A stretch of DNA of 64,000 nucleotides, taken from Bacteroidota bacterium (GTDB taxonomy: Bacteria; Bacteroidota; Bacteroidia; Bacteroidales; Cfx3-03). Shown here one piece after another: positions 54,672-64,000 of this stretch. A model generated the notes under the pieces. It worked only from the letters and a program-made list of their open reading frames with translations, ran no database searches and was not told the DNA's origin. Location: the NCBI GenBank assembly GCA_013390605.1, contig JACAUB010000001.1, positions 1,337,352 through 1,401,351 of the forward strand. The letters are read 5' to 3'. The position numbers and the translations under genes are program-made. How positions within the stretch are numbered: position 1 is the stretch's first letter; each line of letters begins with the position of its first letter.

Positions 54672-56399
54672 TTACGTATTAATATTTTCTTTTAAGTTTT
54701 TTATTCCTTCAATTGCTTGTTTTAATTCTGTACTATACAATGGGTTTTCTGTATGATGTGATGCAGCATTCATAACCCGATCCAAAATTTCTTTAGTGTC
54801 TTTTATCAATAATTCTTTGCGGTTTCTCTGTTCATTGAATTCTAGTAGGAAATCAAACAACCTGTTTTTTAGATTATCGAGCTTTATTCTGTCATATTCT
54901 TCAAAATCAGGATCGAGTTGATAATTTGTTTTTATTTTTCTGAGTTTGCTAATTTCAATATCCGGTATAAAAACTTGATTGAATTTTTGAAATCTTTGTT
55001 TTGAAATTACATTAAAGGCTGTTTCTAACTTTTCATTCAGACTTTTAAACTCTTTGTTCATCTTCTTCATTTTAGGGTCAAGAAACGATGTAAGTATCGC
55101 TTCTGCTTCTTTGCGTAACTCATTACCACAGTTCTCAAATTCCTCCTCCTGGAAATTCTTTACTGCTTTTTGAAGAGATGTCAAGTCTTCTTTAACTTTT
55201 GGAGCTGAATTATTGCTTTCGTCTTTTGCGAAGTTATAATAAACCCATTCTTCTTCATCTGTATTACGCCTGATAAGATTGAAAAAGCCTTTGTCATGGG
55301 TTAGAATAATTTTCTGAAAGTCATTAAAAAATTTAAGTTCAGGCTTGTTTTCTTTATTGAGGAAGATTCTTACTACATCCATCCTGTTTGACAAATCTAA
55401 GCTGATAAGCATATCGTCTAGTACAAGAATTTTAAACTTAGCCTCGGCTAATGGTCTTGTCATTAAAGCCCCTATTCGAATACTAATTGCAATCCTTGTT
55501 AATTGAGCTTCATTCAAAAATGACTGAACCCTCTCAATTTTATTCCAATGAGGTATCGGTTTCTCCTCTTTAACTTCAACTGATAATTTTATATGTAATT
55601 GATCATGTCGATAGCCTTCTTGCTTATCGCCCCATAAATCATAACGAACATTGTCAAACTTGAATTTCTTATTAAAGTCTATTGCTATGCGAATTACTTC
55701 TTTGCCTTCAAAGAAATGGTTCTTGATAAATGTGTTTGCATTTATTTGGATCTCTGTAAGTAGATTTTGGATTTTATCATTTAGTGCCTTTATTTCCTGA
55801 ATAAAACGTTCTTTTTTATCTCTGCTTACTACTGCCCCTTTTGGAGTTCTAGGAACATCTGTTGTTCTGCCCATTATAATATCCTCCAACCAATTTTGTG
55901 TACCCTCGGTTAAGAATGGAAAAATATCATGTTCGAAAACCGGCCAAAGGTTTGTTTCTTGTTTGTGTGAGGCACGATAAAAATTATGCAGCAACTTATA
56001 ATTGATAAAATCACTTGCTAGGTTTAATTCCTGAATGATGGTATCATCATTATTGTTTGTATTAATAATATCGTGCGAAATGGTATAAGTATCTTCTTTA
56101 CCAGTTTCTTTATCAATGGATGTAAGCTTGATATATGAATTTTCTAAATTATCTATGAAGATATTTTTCAATGTCTGATGGGTAGATGTATCAGAAGGAA
56201 TGTATTTCTTGAAATATTTCCGAACACTATCATCCGATTTCGTACTACTTTGCAGTAAAGTATATAATGCCCAAAATAGAGATGATTTACCGGATCCATT
56301 ATTTCCGTAGACCAGAATATTTTTACCTTTTATATCAAAGCTTTGTTCTTCTTGAAATGCTTTAAAGTTCTTTATTTTTATTTCTTTAATCCGCTTCAT
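54672..56399 (-). CDS. RecF/SMC-like ABC ATPase of the defence operon
   Basis: The 575-residue protein is an AAA_23-type ATPase with Walker A GNNGSGKSS (32-40), a signature-like FLNEAQLTRIAIS (294-306) and Walker B KILVLDD (323-329). A D-loop with SLDLSNR and a His switch in LTHDKGFF (His368) follow. It has only short coiled coils, unlike true SMC proteins, and no TOPRIM domain. The last 190 residues are helical and unassigned. It begins 3 bp after the methylase stop and is the last gene of the operon. I infer that it senses invasion or drives the effector step. Comparable ATPases occur in several defence systems. Confidence 0.85.
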   Translation of the reverse strand: MKRIKEIKIKNFKAFQEEQSFDIKGKNILVYGNNGSGKSSLFWALYTLLQSSTKSDDSVRKYFKKYIPSDTSTHQTLKNIFIDNLENSYIKLTSIDKETGKEDTYTISHDIINTNNNDDTIIQELNLASDFINYKLLHNFYRASHKQETNLWPVFEHDIFPFLTEGTQNWLEDIIMGRTTDVPRTPKGAVVSRDKKERFIQEIKALNDKIQNLLTEIQINANTFIKNHFFEGKEVIRIAIDFNKKFKFDNVRYDLWGDKQEGYRHDQLHIKLSVEVKEEKPIPHWNKIERVQSFLNEAQLTRIAISIRIGALMTRPLAEAKFKILVLDDMLISLDLSNRMDVVRIFLNKENKPELKFFNDFQKIILTHDKGFFNLIRRNTDEEEWVYYNFAKDESNNSAPKVKEDLTSLQKAVKNFQEEEFENCGNELRKEAEAILTSFLDPKMKKMNKEFKSLNEKLETAFNVISKQRFQKFNQVFIPDIEISKLRKIKTNYQLDPDFEEYDRIKLDNLKNRLFDFLLEFNEQRNRKELLIKDTKEILDRVMNAASHHTENPLYSTELKQAIEGIKNLKENINT

Positions 56400-56402
56400 A
56401 AT

Positions 56403-59400
56403 TTAACTTTCCAAAATAGGTTTTAATAATTCGGGGCTTCTCACAGCAAACAATTTCATGCGATTACGCACTTCGTTATCCGGATGTATCCATGTTTGAT
56501 ATAGTTGCAACAGAACCTGTCCTTTATCAATATCGTTTAGTTCTTTAAATTCTCTGTTTTGCATCACTTTTTCAATATCTCGTTCAATAAATTTGCGTAC
56601 ATCAATATCTCGTTCTTTCATGTGAATTGGGAAATATAGTTCAAAGACGAGGGCATCTATTACTTCAATAAAAATGGATCTAATTAATGTATTTGTTTGT
56701 TTTAATAAAAACACAAGAGTTTCAATGACCAAATTATAAGGGCTTAATGATTTTATTGGAATGTTCTCTATTGGAGCTTTTTTAATTTTTGGAAAAGTTA
56801 TTTTGTTATCAAAATTTGTGGCAAGCCAATAGTACCTTATTATTTTAGAATTTATAATTGCAAGGATAAGCTCTAGTTTGATTTCACTTTTTGTAAGGAA
56901 AATATTATAAATTGTGTTTAACGTAAAAATACCAGGTTCACAAATTGCCCCTTCTGGATACTTTCCTACTTGTCTTATTACAATTCTTTGCCTTTCATAA
57001 ACAGAAATATTACCACCACTTTTGATTGCCGCAGGAACAAAATTAACAAATTCAGTAGACTCCGCGATTTTATATGGGAATACATTTCCACCATCAATAA
57101 CAGGTTTCCAATTTCCATTTTCTTGTATGTTAGAAACATAAGTATTTCTGTCATGGGTTTGGATTCCGAAGTAAGCTCTACCATAATTTTTTAAGGGGAA
57201 AGAATCTTTGATAATCTGAGATATTATTTTTTCATTTTGAATATCATTATCAAAATTAAAAACATAATCAGGTGAAGTGATTTTATCTTGGTCAAATAAT
57301 CTAGTTGGAACAGTAATATCAGAAATCGAATTTCGAATTTCAAATACATTTGATGCGTCTCTAGGTTTATTTTTTATAAAAACAAATATTAGATTATCAA
57401 CAGATACACTTTCAAATACTTGAGTGTAAAATAGAACAACAGAATATATGGAACAGCTTTTGTAAATTATTTCTCTTAATTTATTGTTATGTTTATTTTT
57501 AATAAATGTATTAGGGGTTATATATGAAATTGTACCACCTTTTTTAAGAAGACCTATCCCTTTTTCAATGAACAAATGGTATAAATCTATTTTGTATTGA
57601 GCACAATTGTAGGTATTGTATGAATATTTGGTATTATCTGATAGATTGGGGATGTTTTGAATTAAAATATATGGAGGATTACCAATCACAATATCAAAAC
57701 CTTCTGAAATATCAAACATCCATTCTGGGTCGAAAAATGACGAAGAAGCATTTTGATTATATGGATCCCAATTTGCCAATTTTCGAGAAGTTGTGTTGTT
57801 TTTTGATTGAAACTGTTTCCTAAGTGTATTAAGCTCAACTTTTAGGTTTTCTGCTTCTTCTAAGTTTCCAATTTGATCGAAATATATGATTTGTGAATTT
57901 CTCTTGTCATTTTTGATGATTTCATCCACTTCATTATTAAGCTCAATTTCTAATAATTCTGCTATCTTGTTTCTTAACAGTTCGTCTTTTTGCCTGTATT
58001 TATTTTTAGTTTCTTTAGTGCGTGCACTGAATAGTTTATGCCGAACCCCCTTTAAATTTTCTTCTAACGTTGATAATTCTTTAGTGTTAAATAATTTGGT
58101 CTGTAAATTGAGCTTTTCAATACCTATCAATGTATTTGCAGCTACAAACTTAGTTTCAAGATTTGGCAATGGGCGTATACCAAAGTTCTCGGCTTCTTTA
58201 TTCCTTTTCTGATCAACCACCAATGAAATAAAGAAACGAAGCTTCGAAATTTGTGTGGCAATAGGTTGAATGTCTATACCATAAATGCAATTTTCAATAA
58301 GGTAGAGTTTACGGGCATAGTCTGGGTCGTTTATTCGTTTGTCGAATGCATCGTTTATTTCATTTAATTTTTTGCCACGTTCTTCTTTATCTTCAATGCT
58401 ATTAAATGCTTCTAGCATCTCCTCCTGTACTTTTGCAATTTGTATTTCTTTCCAGACTATATTTTCAGGATCGAGCTTTTGCAATATGTGTACCATTTTC
58501 TGCAATGCCCCCATTGGAAATGCTCCTGAACCACAGGCAGGGTCGAGGATTTTGCATTTGTCCAAAGCAAGTATTATTTCTCGGGTTAGTACAGCGTTTT
58601 CTTCAAATGGGTTTTTAAGATCAAAAGAAGCTAATCGGTGTAATTTTTCATCAATCTGTTTTTTATCAATTCCCCAATCTACAATTGTATTTTTCATGTA
58701 AGCAATAAGGCTCTCGTCAACCATGTAATTTACAATTTCACGTGGGGTGTAAAATGAACCTGTTTGCTTACGGGCAGTTGATTTGGTTTCAGGGTTATAA
58801 CTAGCCAAAAGGTTTTCGAATACCTTACCTAATAATTCGGGATCAAGTGCAACATCTTCTTCTATTGGTGTATTTTCTGTTATAGTGAATTTGTACGATT
58901 TAAGAATATTTATCAAACCTTTCACGGCTGCTTTTTTTGTACTGCTATTACTTACACCATATTCGGCACTTAAGTCAACATGTTCTTCAACGCCAAAAAA
59001 CAGATAATCGGGAACAATCAATTGTTCACCTTTCGTCATATTGTCTGAGAATCCATCAATATAAATATTCTTGTCTTTATCGTCTAAACATTCAAACAAT
59101 CCCCCATTTAAAAAAGGCACAGTATTGTTCATCATTTGCAAGAATGTCTCAGGTTTTTTAAAGTATCTTTTGTATCGCATCAAATAATCTATTCCCCTGT
59201 GAGTACCATATTTATCGCTACGGAAACTTCGCTCTCTAGTGTCTGTCCCATCAGATTTAATAGGACAATTTAATGATGCAAAAAACAGGTTTTGCAAAAT
59301 GGTTTTGTAATAGACACTATCAAGATTAGACTGTTTAAACAAACCATTTTCATGATATGGAGCAATTTCATTTAAAATATCAGATTGAAGTGCTTCAAGG

Positions 59401-60251
59401 TTAAAAAGCTCCTCAGGTATGAGTTTCTTTTCTTTAATAAACCATGTAAAGAGCAAACGAGTTAGTAAGCGGATTACATTTGTTGCATTATGTTCCTGTA
59501 TTAAGTCGTCAAGCTTAGCATTTTTCTTATGGGCATCAATTTCGGTAGGCTTTGATGGGAAAGTAACTTGCTTAATGGCCCAAAAATACCAGTTCGATAG
59601 TTCCTGATAAAATCGTTTATTAAGAATACTTACACTAAAAACCTCCTGCCAATAGGTGTAAAGTTTTGCAAAAGAATCTACTGCCTTTATTCCTGAAGTT
59701 TGAATTTGGAGTTCATTAATAATCTGTTGGTGTCCGGGGTGTGGCTTCTGAATGTCAATATCTCTTAACAACGAGACCTTCCCTGCCTTTTCACCTTCAC
59801 GCCATTCTTGTTTATATTTAATTCTTTCGGTATTTGCAAAAGCAATGTATTCCGTTTTGTCATCGAAATATTTGAATATTACAACAACTGGTGTATAATA
59901 AAACTCTCGGTTGAACGCTCTTGTTACTTCAGCCAATTGAGAACGTGTGGGTGGCAAATTATTTTCTCTTTGATGTAAACTAACACCAAAAAGAAGAATG
60001 CCATCGTAGTCTGATTTGATTTTATCAACTGCCAAACTTTTATTCCCATCAAATGCAGCATCATCCACCATTCCCACAAAATATACTTCATCAACAAGCT
60101 GAAAAGTGCTGTTGTCTTTATAGGTATCTTTCAATATATCTTTTATCGAAGTTGGTTCGTCAGCTACATAGTTTATAGGAACATTTAGTTCATTGAATAA
60201 TGCTTTTATTGCTTGAAGAAATCCTAATTCTTTGAAGTTTTGTAATTTCAT
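56403..60251 (-). CDS. Eco57I-type adenine-specific DNA methyltransferase, defence operon
   Basis: The ATG at 60251 is chosen over a TTG two codons upstream that would overlap the previous stop, giving 1,282 residues. An N-terminal region of about 200 residues has no named domain and no clear PD-(D/E)XK site. A long helical region leads to [19 protein letters not shown] (near 497), SAM motif [13 protein letters not shown] (567-578), [20 protein letters not shown] and the catalytic NPPY (858-861, [10 protein letters not shown]). The C-terminal 350 residues contain a TaqI-like target-recognition region ([20 protein letters not shown]). Size and layout recall BREX PglX and type IIG enzymes. It should mark self DNA by N6-adenine methylation. 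Confidence 0.9.
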   Translation of the reverse strand: MKLQNFKELGFLQAIKALFNELNVPINYVADEPTSIKDILKDTYKDNSTFQLVDEVYFVGMVDDAAFDGNKSLAVDKIKSDYDGILLFGVSLHQRENNLPPTRSQLAEVTRAFNREFYYTPVVVIFKYFDDKTEYIAFANTERIKYKQEWREGEKAGKVSLLRDIDIQKPHPGHQQIINELQIQTSGIKAVDSFAKLYTYWQEVFSVSILNKRFYQELSNWYFWAIKQVTFPSKPTEIDAHKKNAKLDDLIQEHNATNVIRLLTRLLFTWFIKEKKLIPEELFNLEALQSDILNEIAPYHENGLFKQSNLDSVYYKTILQNLFFASLNCPIKSDGTDTRERSFRSDKYGTHRGIDYLMRYKRYFKKPETFLQMMNNTVPFLNGGLFECLDDKDKNIYIDGFSDNMTKGEQLIVPDYLFFGVEEHVDLSAEYGVSNSSTKKAAVKGLINILKSYKFTITENTPIEEDVALDPELLGKVFENLLASYNPETKSTARKQTGSFYTPREIVNYMVDESLIAYMKNTIVDWGIDKKQIDEKLHRLASFDLKNPFEENAVLTREIILALDKCKILDPACGSGAFPMGALQKMVHILQKLDPENIVWKEIQIAKVQEEMLEAFNSIEDKEERGKKLNEINDAFDKRINDPDYARKLYLIENCIYGIDIQPIATQISKLRFFISLVVDQKRNKEAENFGIRPLPNLETKFVAANTLIGIEKLNLQTKLFNTKELSTLEENLKGVRHKLFSARTKETKNKYRQKDELLRNKIAELLEIELNNEVDEIIKNDKRNSQIIYFDQIGNLEEAENLKVELNTLRKQFQSKNNTTSRKLANWDPYNQNASSSFFDPEWMFDISEGFDIVIGNPPYILIQNIPNLSDNTKYSYNTYNCAQYKIDLYHLFIEKGIGLLKKGGTISYITPNTFIKNKHNNKLREIIYKSCSIYSVVLFYTQVFESVSVDNLIFVFIKNKPRDASNVFEIRNSISDITVPTRLFDQDKITSPDYVFNFDNDIQNEKIISQIIKDSFPLKNYGRAYFGIQTHDRNTYVSNIQENGNWKPVIDGGNVFPYKIAESTEFVNFVPAAIKSGGNISVYERQRIVIRQVGKYPEGAICEPGIFTLNTIYNIFLTKSEIKLELILAIINSKIIRYYWLATNFDNKITFPKIKKAPIENIPIKSLSPYNLVIETLVFLLKQTNTLIRSIFIEVIDALVFELYFPIHMKERDIDVRKFIERDIEKVMQNREFKELNDIDKGQVLLQLYQTWIHPDNEVRNRMKLFAVRSPELLKPILES

Positions 60252-60253
60252 AT

Positions 60254-61399
60254 TCAAAATTCTTTTAATTCGCGTTCAATAAACTCAGCTAATTTATTTT
60301 TATCTGGCAGTTGTAACAGGTATTTGCTTACAAATATTTCTTTATCCGAGTCAGCTACTGCATATTCTACCAACGCCTTGTTTTGATCTGTTACCAATAA
60401 AATACCTACTGGCGGATTATCATCTGGTTGCTGGATATTCTTTTTGTAATAATTGAGGTATGTTTTTAGCTGCCCAATGTGTTCATGATTTGCTTTTGTG
60501 GTTTTCAACTCCACCAACACGTGACACTTTAGCACTCGATGATAAAAAACCAGATCAATAAAGAAATATTCATCGCCTATTAAAATTCGTTTTTGCCGTG
60601 CTTCAAAACAAAAGCCATTACCCAGTTCTATGATAAACTGTTGCAAATGGTTAATCAATGCTTGCTCTAATTCACTTTCTTCAATGAACTGTGGATAGTT
60701 TATGCCTAAGAATTCAAAAAAATAGTGCGACTTTACAATATCTGAACTTTTCCCGGGATTTATCTTGAGTTTTATCTGCTCAAAAGAAGACTGATAGTCA
60801 CCGGATAAACCTAACCGTTCAAATGTTAAGGTGCTGATCTGTCGTTGCAATTCTCTTACGTTTGGTGTTGTTTTGAGAATCAAAAGTTCGTAGAATTTCC
60901 TTTTGACTTCATCTTCTATTTTTAGCAATTCTATAAAATGACTGTATGAAGCAGTACATAACAGTTGGTAAAGATAATTCGCTTCCTTTTGATGGTTTTT
61001 AGCTTCTCTCAATTCGTCAGACACTGTCTGACGAATTCTATTTTGCTCATATGCAATTGCCTTTAATTCGTCAGACACTGTCTGACGAATTGGTAAAGGG
61101 ATAAGAGTATCGAATTTCTGGTTAACTAGATCAATAATTTGATGATAAATCTTATAAAACTGACGACATATCTTTAGATTAGTCTCACCTAATCCTTTGA
61201 TCTTTATGCTTTTTGAAAGTATCTCTAATAATTGTGTGCCATATTTTGCATGGTCATCACCGTATTGTTCAAATTCAACAATATAGAAGCCAACAAGCCA
61301 ATTCCTAATCGTCATTTGAATGTTTACAGCTTTCACTGCATTCTGCTGTAAGCAAGTATTAGCCGATTGTATATTCGTTACTAATTTTTGAAAATCCAT
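60254..61399 (-). CDS. DUF1016/YhcG family PD-(D/E)XK nuclease
   Basis: The 381-residue protein has an N-terminal DUF1016_N region ([37 protein letters not shown]). Its C-terminal PD-(D/E)XK nuclease domain has Asp282 ([12 protein letters not shown]), Glu297 and Lys299 ([11 protein letters not shown]) and a following Gln in [10 protein letters not shown]. Residues 104-112 and 122-130 are two copies of IRQTVSDEL, each encoded by the same perfect palindrome. The gene begins 1 bp after the helicase stop and ends 2 bp before the methylase ATG, so translation is coupled. A DNA nuclease effector or recombination role is inferred. Confidence 0.88.
   Translation of the reverse strand: MDFQKLVTNIQSANTCLQQNAVKAVNIQMTIRNWLVGFYIVEFEQYGDDHAKYGTQLLEILSKSIKIKGLGETNLKICRQFYKIYHQIIDLVNQKFDTLIPLPIRQTVSDELKAIAYEQNRIRQTVSDELREAKNHQKEANYLYQLLCTASYSHFIELLKIEDEVKRKFYELLILKTTPNVRELQRQISTLTFERLGLSGDYQSSFEQIKLKINPGKSSDIVKSHYFFEFLGINYPQFIEESELEQALINHLQQFIIELGNGFCFEARQKRILIGDEYFFIDLVFYHRVLKCHVLVELKTTKANHEHIGQLKTYLNYYKKNIQQPDDNPPVGILLVTDQNKALVEYAVADSDKEIFVSKYLLQLPDKNKLAEFIERELKEF
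61011..61037. repeat. 27-bp perfect palindrome inside the nuclease gene, copy A
   Basis: Arm AATTCGTCAGACA and its exact complement flank one central base. On the coding strand it is in frame and encodes IRQTVSDEL at residues 122-130. Confidence 0.9.
61065..61091. repeat. 27-bp perfect palindrome inside the nuclease gene, copy B
   Basis: It is identical to copy A and starts 54 bp away (18 codons), so the same reading frame and peptide are used (residues 104-112). The 27 bases between the copies are not palindromic. Confidence 0.9.
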
Positions 61400-61400
61400 A

Positions 61401-64000
61401 TTAACTTACAATTAACCAGGTAATCAAATCAAAATTATCAAATGCAAATTTATCAGAAATAGATCCTTCTGTTTTAAGTTTTTGAATGGCAAGTGCACTA
61501 TTCTTTTTTAACTGATTCACAAAATCTAAACTAGTTTGCGACATGGTTTCTTTTATTGTGCCATCTTCTTGAACTTCTTCACTTTTTGCCTGGCTTTTAA
61601 TCCATTTCTGCAAGGCATTGCCTAGATTAACAATAGTTGGCTCATCTCCACTATCTATCTTACTATCTACACAACGTGGCTCTTTATGATATTTAAGTAA
61701 TTGTTCGAGAATGACTTTTTGGTTATTCGAAATTTGTTTTCCTTCCAAATCTATATAAACCAACTCGTGTGATGTGTATTGATGTTGTGTATTGAATTTT
61801 TTTGCAGAAGGGTAGCCTAATAAAGCGATTAATCCATTTTGCATGGACAGATCGTTTTCAACACAAAAACCGGAAAATATGCCATTGGGTAATTGTTGTA
61901 ATTCGTTTTTCTTTTCACTGAGAAGATCATGGAGTAGTTGTCGGTAATTATCAAATGAGAAGTCAGCAAATCCTATCGATTTCTCGGCTTCAATGTCTTC
62001 TATGTCGTTTTCCATTTGGCGCAACATATTGGCATTTTGTCTGGCTTCAAGTTTATCATCGACAGCCATCTCCATAAAATCATCTGTAAAATCATCAATA
62101 ACTTCAGATCCGGCTAGTTTCATTAAAGCCATCCTCTTTTCTACTCTCTGTTTCAGGTTTATGTAATCATCAATATCTTTTGCCGGCCAAAAATTAATAC
62201 ATTGAATATAACTGTTGGGCGAACCGATACGATCAATACGACCTACTCTTTGAATAACTTTAACCGGGTTCCAGTGAATGTCGTAATTAATAACCATATC
62301 AGCATCCTGTAGATTCTGTCCTTCACTTAAAACATCAGTCGCCAATAGTATATCAATGGGATTTATTATTTTATTATATGTGTCTGCATGCTCTGTTTTT
62401 AACCAATTTATCCATTCTTCGTAGTTGGATTCAGTACTTAAACTATCTGATGAAGGCTCGAATGACTTCCAGTTTTTCTCTTTGAAAAGTTTGGTATAGG
62501 GTGCAAATCGTTCTAATATTGGATCGTGTTTGTTTATTGAAACGGAACTATTCCAGGCTTTATTTTCATCACCTGATACAAAAGCATAATTACGGAAACC
62601 TCTTTTCTTTAGCTGGTCGAAAAGATATTGTACCGTGTCTTTATAAGCGGAAAAAATGACAATTTTTTTATTGGTGGTTCCGGCTTTTTTATTAATGATG
62701 TGCAATAGTTCTTCTAGTTTGCTGTCTTTTGAAGTTGTTGCTTGTTCATTTTCAATTCCGGCACTAAACTCATCAATATTGTCGAGGATGTATTTTAGCG
62801 TTTTCTTATCTTCTTTAATATCTCTTTTGAACTTGTCAAGCCTACCGGCTTTGTCAATTTTACTTATCGGAATAGGATCTTTTTTGCCAAGTAGATATTT
62901 ATCCAGTAATCCGGTTTCATCTTCATCAAGAAGTTGTTCTACCGTTTCATCGTCAGATTTTATTGTTATATTTTCTTTTTGCTCTTCATACCGGCTAATT
63001 ATATCAAGTGCATTTTTATGATGATCATGAATTCGTTTTACTGTTATCTGAAAGGCAAACCATGATGATTCCAACCGTTTAAGCAATAAAATCATCATCA
63101 TTTTTACCAGAAAGAACTCACGTTGGATATCATCTTCTAATACAACCTTTTGATCTTGTTTCTCTCCTTTTTTCTCTTTTGCTCTTTTTTCTTTTTTCCT
63201 TTGCTTAATTTCTTCATTTGTAAAGGTATAGAATGATGGTTGATAAGCAGATAAATTTAATTTCATATTCTCCAGCAACTCAGCAAAACTTTCTACATCT
63301 CCAAATTTCATTGGTGTTTTGAATATATTCCTGGTCTTTTTATGCTTTGGAAATGCAAGATTGGCATCGAAATGAGAGTTGATCTGTTTTCGGGTTCTGG
63401 CAACTAATAGATGATCTGTTAACCTGAAAAAGTTACTGTCTTTAATCATACTATGGAAATCTGCTAATGTTGCCCCTTCCTTTTCGCTCCATTCATTGAA
63501 TTTTGCCTGTACCTCCCTAAATGTATGTTCAATGTTCTTAACATCTAATGATTCATTAAATCCTTCATTATTGTCTTTTACCAATAATCTAAATTGATTT
63601 CTGACATCTTTAAATGAATTATTGATGGGGGTTGCAGAAAGCAGGAGAACCATAACATCGCCTGTTGATTCCTTAAGAATTTCTTCGACAAGGTATTTAT
63701 ACCTGCTCGACTTGTTATTTCTAAGGTTATGGCTTTCATCAATTACAAATAGTTTGGGTTGGTCATTTGTGAAAAAATCAAGGTTTGCCTGTGTATGCTC
63801 TAGTCCACCTTCTCGTAGATCAGTATGAAAACGGATGATGTAATCTAATTTATCATCTTCAAAAATAGAATCTTTACGTTTTAGATACTGACTCCAATTC
63901 TGTTCCAGTTTCTTAGGGCAAAATAATACGATTTCTCGTCCCTGCATCTGAAAATATTTCATTACTGCCAAAGCACTCCATGTTTTACCTAGACCAACAG
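61401..64000 (-). CDS. SNF2-like helicase of the defence operon, 5' end beyond window
   Basis: The frame is open to base 64000 and begins with VGLGKTWSALAVMKYF, a Walker A motif, so only the N-terminus is missing. Further motifs are the DEAH-like VIDESHNLRNNKSSR (near 63,735), motif III LLSATPINNS, motif V LLATDVLSEGQNLQDADMVI and motif VI VIQRVGRIDRIG (62,221-62,252). A charged Lys/Glu-rich insertion (RKKEKRAKEKKGEKQD) splits the two RecA lobes. This is a superfamily 2 SNF2/RapA-like translocase. It is the first operon gene seen in the window. Homologues sometimes carry an N-terminal PLD domain, which cannot be checked here. Confidence 0.9.
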   Translation of the reverse strand, partial: VGLGKTWSALAVMKYFQMQGREIVLFCPKKLEQNWSQYLKRKDSIFEDDKLDYIIRFHTDLREGGLEHTQANLDFFTNDQPKLFVIDESHNLRNNKSSRYKYLVEEILKESTGDVMVLLLSATPINNSFKDVRNQFRLLVKDNNEGFNESLDVKNIEHTFREVQAKFNEWSEKEGATLADFHSMIKDSNFFRLTDHLLVARTRKQINSHFDANLAFPKHKKTRNIFKTPMKFGDVESFAELLENMKLNLSAYQPSFYTFTNEEIKQRKKEKRAKEKKGEKQDQKVVLEDDIQREFFLVKMMMILLLKRLESSWFAFQITVKRIHDHHKNALDIISRYEEQKENITIKSDDETVEQLLDEDETGLLDKYLLGKKDPIPISKIDKAGRLDKFKRDIKEDKKTLKYILDNIDEFSAGIENEQATTSKDSKLEELLHIINKKAGTTNKKIVIFSAYKDTVQYLFDQLKKRGFRNYAFVSGDENKAWNSSVSINKHDPILERFAPYTKLFKEKNWKSFEPSSDSLSTESNYEEWINWLKTEHADTYNKIINPIDILLATDVLSEGQNLQDADMVINYDIHWNPVKVIQRVGRIDRIGSPNSYIQCINFWPAKDIDDYINLKQRVEKRMALMKLAGSEVIDDFTDDFMEMAVDDKLEARQNANMLRQMENDIEDIEAEKSIGFADFSFDNYRQLLHDLLSEKKNELQQLPNGIFSGFCVENDLSMQNGLIALLGYPSAKKFNTQHQYTSHELVYIDLEGKQISNNQKVILEQLLKYHKEPRCVDSKIDSGDEPTIVNLGNALQKWIKSQAKSEEVQEDGTIKETMSQTSLDFVNQLKKNSALAIQKLKTEGSISDKFAFDNFDLITWLIVS

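Noticed and set aside
58339..58701. 120-codon Ser/Cys-rich ORF antisense to the methylase
   Set aside because: Composition and position show it is the complement of the methylase motif I region.
54672..64000. Full DISARM or BREX system
   Set aside because: No drmA, drmB or drmC and no brxB, brxC, pglZ or brxL homologue is visible; only the helicase and methylase components resemble parts of those systems.

Overview
The window is from a Bacteroidota chromosome, most likely Bacteroidales (inference). The evidence is low GC, weak Shine-Dalgarno sequences, repeated promoter elements of the Bacteroidota form TAnnTTTG, a type IX secretion (T9SS) C-terminal sorting domain, a DUF5777 outer-membrane protein, DUF4294 and DUF6051-like genes, a bacterial GH3 enzyme and the tig-clpP-clpX gene order. 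No rRNA, tRNA or CRISPR array was seen.

Region 1 (1-6,500) holds a partial sodium:solute symporter, a GH3-family adenylating enzyme, a secreted M20 peptidase and an OprB-like carbohydrate porin. A long intergenic stretch here carries an 11-bp periodic array. Region 2 (6,700-16,800) is a heavy-metal resistance block: outer-membrane factor, lipoprotein adaptor and CzcA-type RND pump, then an OmpR-type regulator and histidine kinase, then a separate hybrid kinase. Region 3 (16,800-25,500) has a small CxxC metal-binding protein, a 1,227-residue T9SS-exported beta-propeller/PKD protein, a C-terminal processing protease, and a four-gene envelope operon with two lipoprotein cytochrome c-like proteins, an OB-fold protein and a DUF5777 protein. 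Region 4 (25,500-33,200) has a rhomboid protease, an overlapping MBOAT/SGNH/SGNH operon suited to O-acetylation of an extracellular polysaccharide, pcm, a Gfo/Idh/MocA oxidoreductase and a polyisoprenyl-phosphate sugar transferase. Region 5 (33,300-44,500) is largely housekeeping: DUF4294, clpX, clpP, tig, a DUF6051-like protein, a heparinase II/III-like lipoprotein, an acyl-CoA ligase, yaaA and an AlbA_2-domain protein.

From about 44,500 the window becomes accessory: a VOC protein with a helical tail, a second S41 protease, a membrane-tethered beta-lactamase-like protein, an AAA_14/DUF4143 ATPase with paired palindromes in its promoter, and a secreted thioredoxin-like protein preceded by a 19-bp periodic array. 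Between 52,700 and 54,500 lies a rearrangement scar: a truncated carbon-nitrogen hydrolase, a decayed ISL3-type transposase with one in-frame stop, a short relic resembling an IS66 transposase C-terminus, and a collapsed copy of the AAA_14 gene.

The last 9.3 kb is the most interesting part. It is a tightly packed minus-strand operon: SNF2-like helicase (cut by the window end), DUF1016/YhcG PD-(D/E)XK nuclease, Eco57I-type adenine methylase and RecF/SMC-like ATPase. The helicase-methylase-ATPase content resembles predicted anti-phage systems (the PADLOC Hma class, as I recall it, and the drmD-drmMI pair of class 1 DISARM). The nuclease sits in the middle of the operon and carries two identical 27-bp perfect palindromes read in frame.
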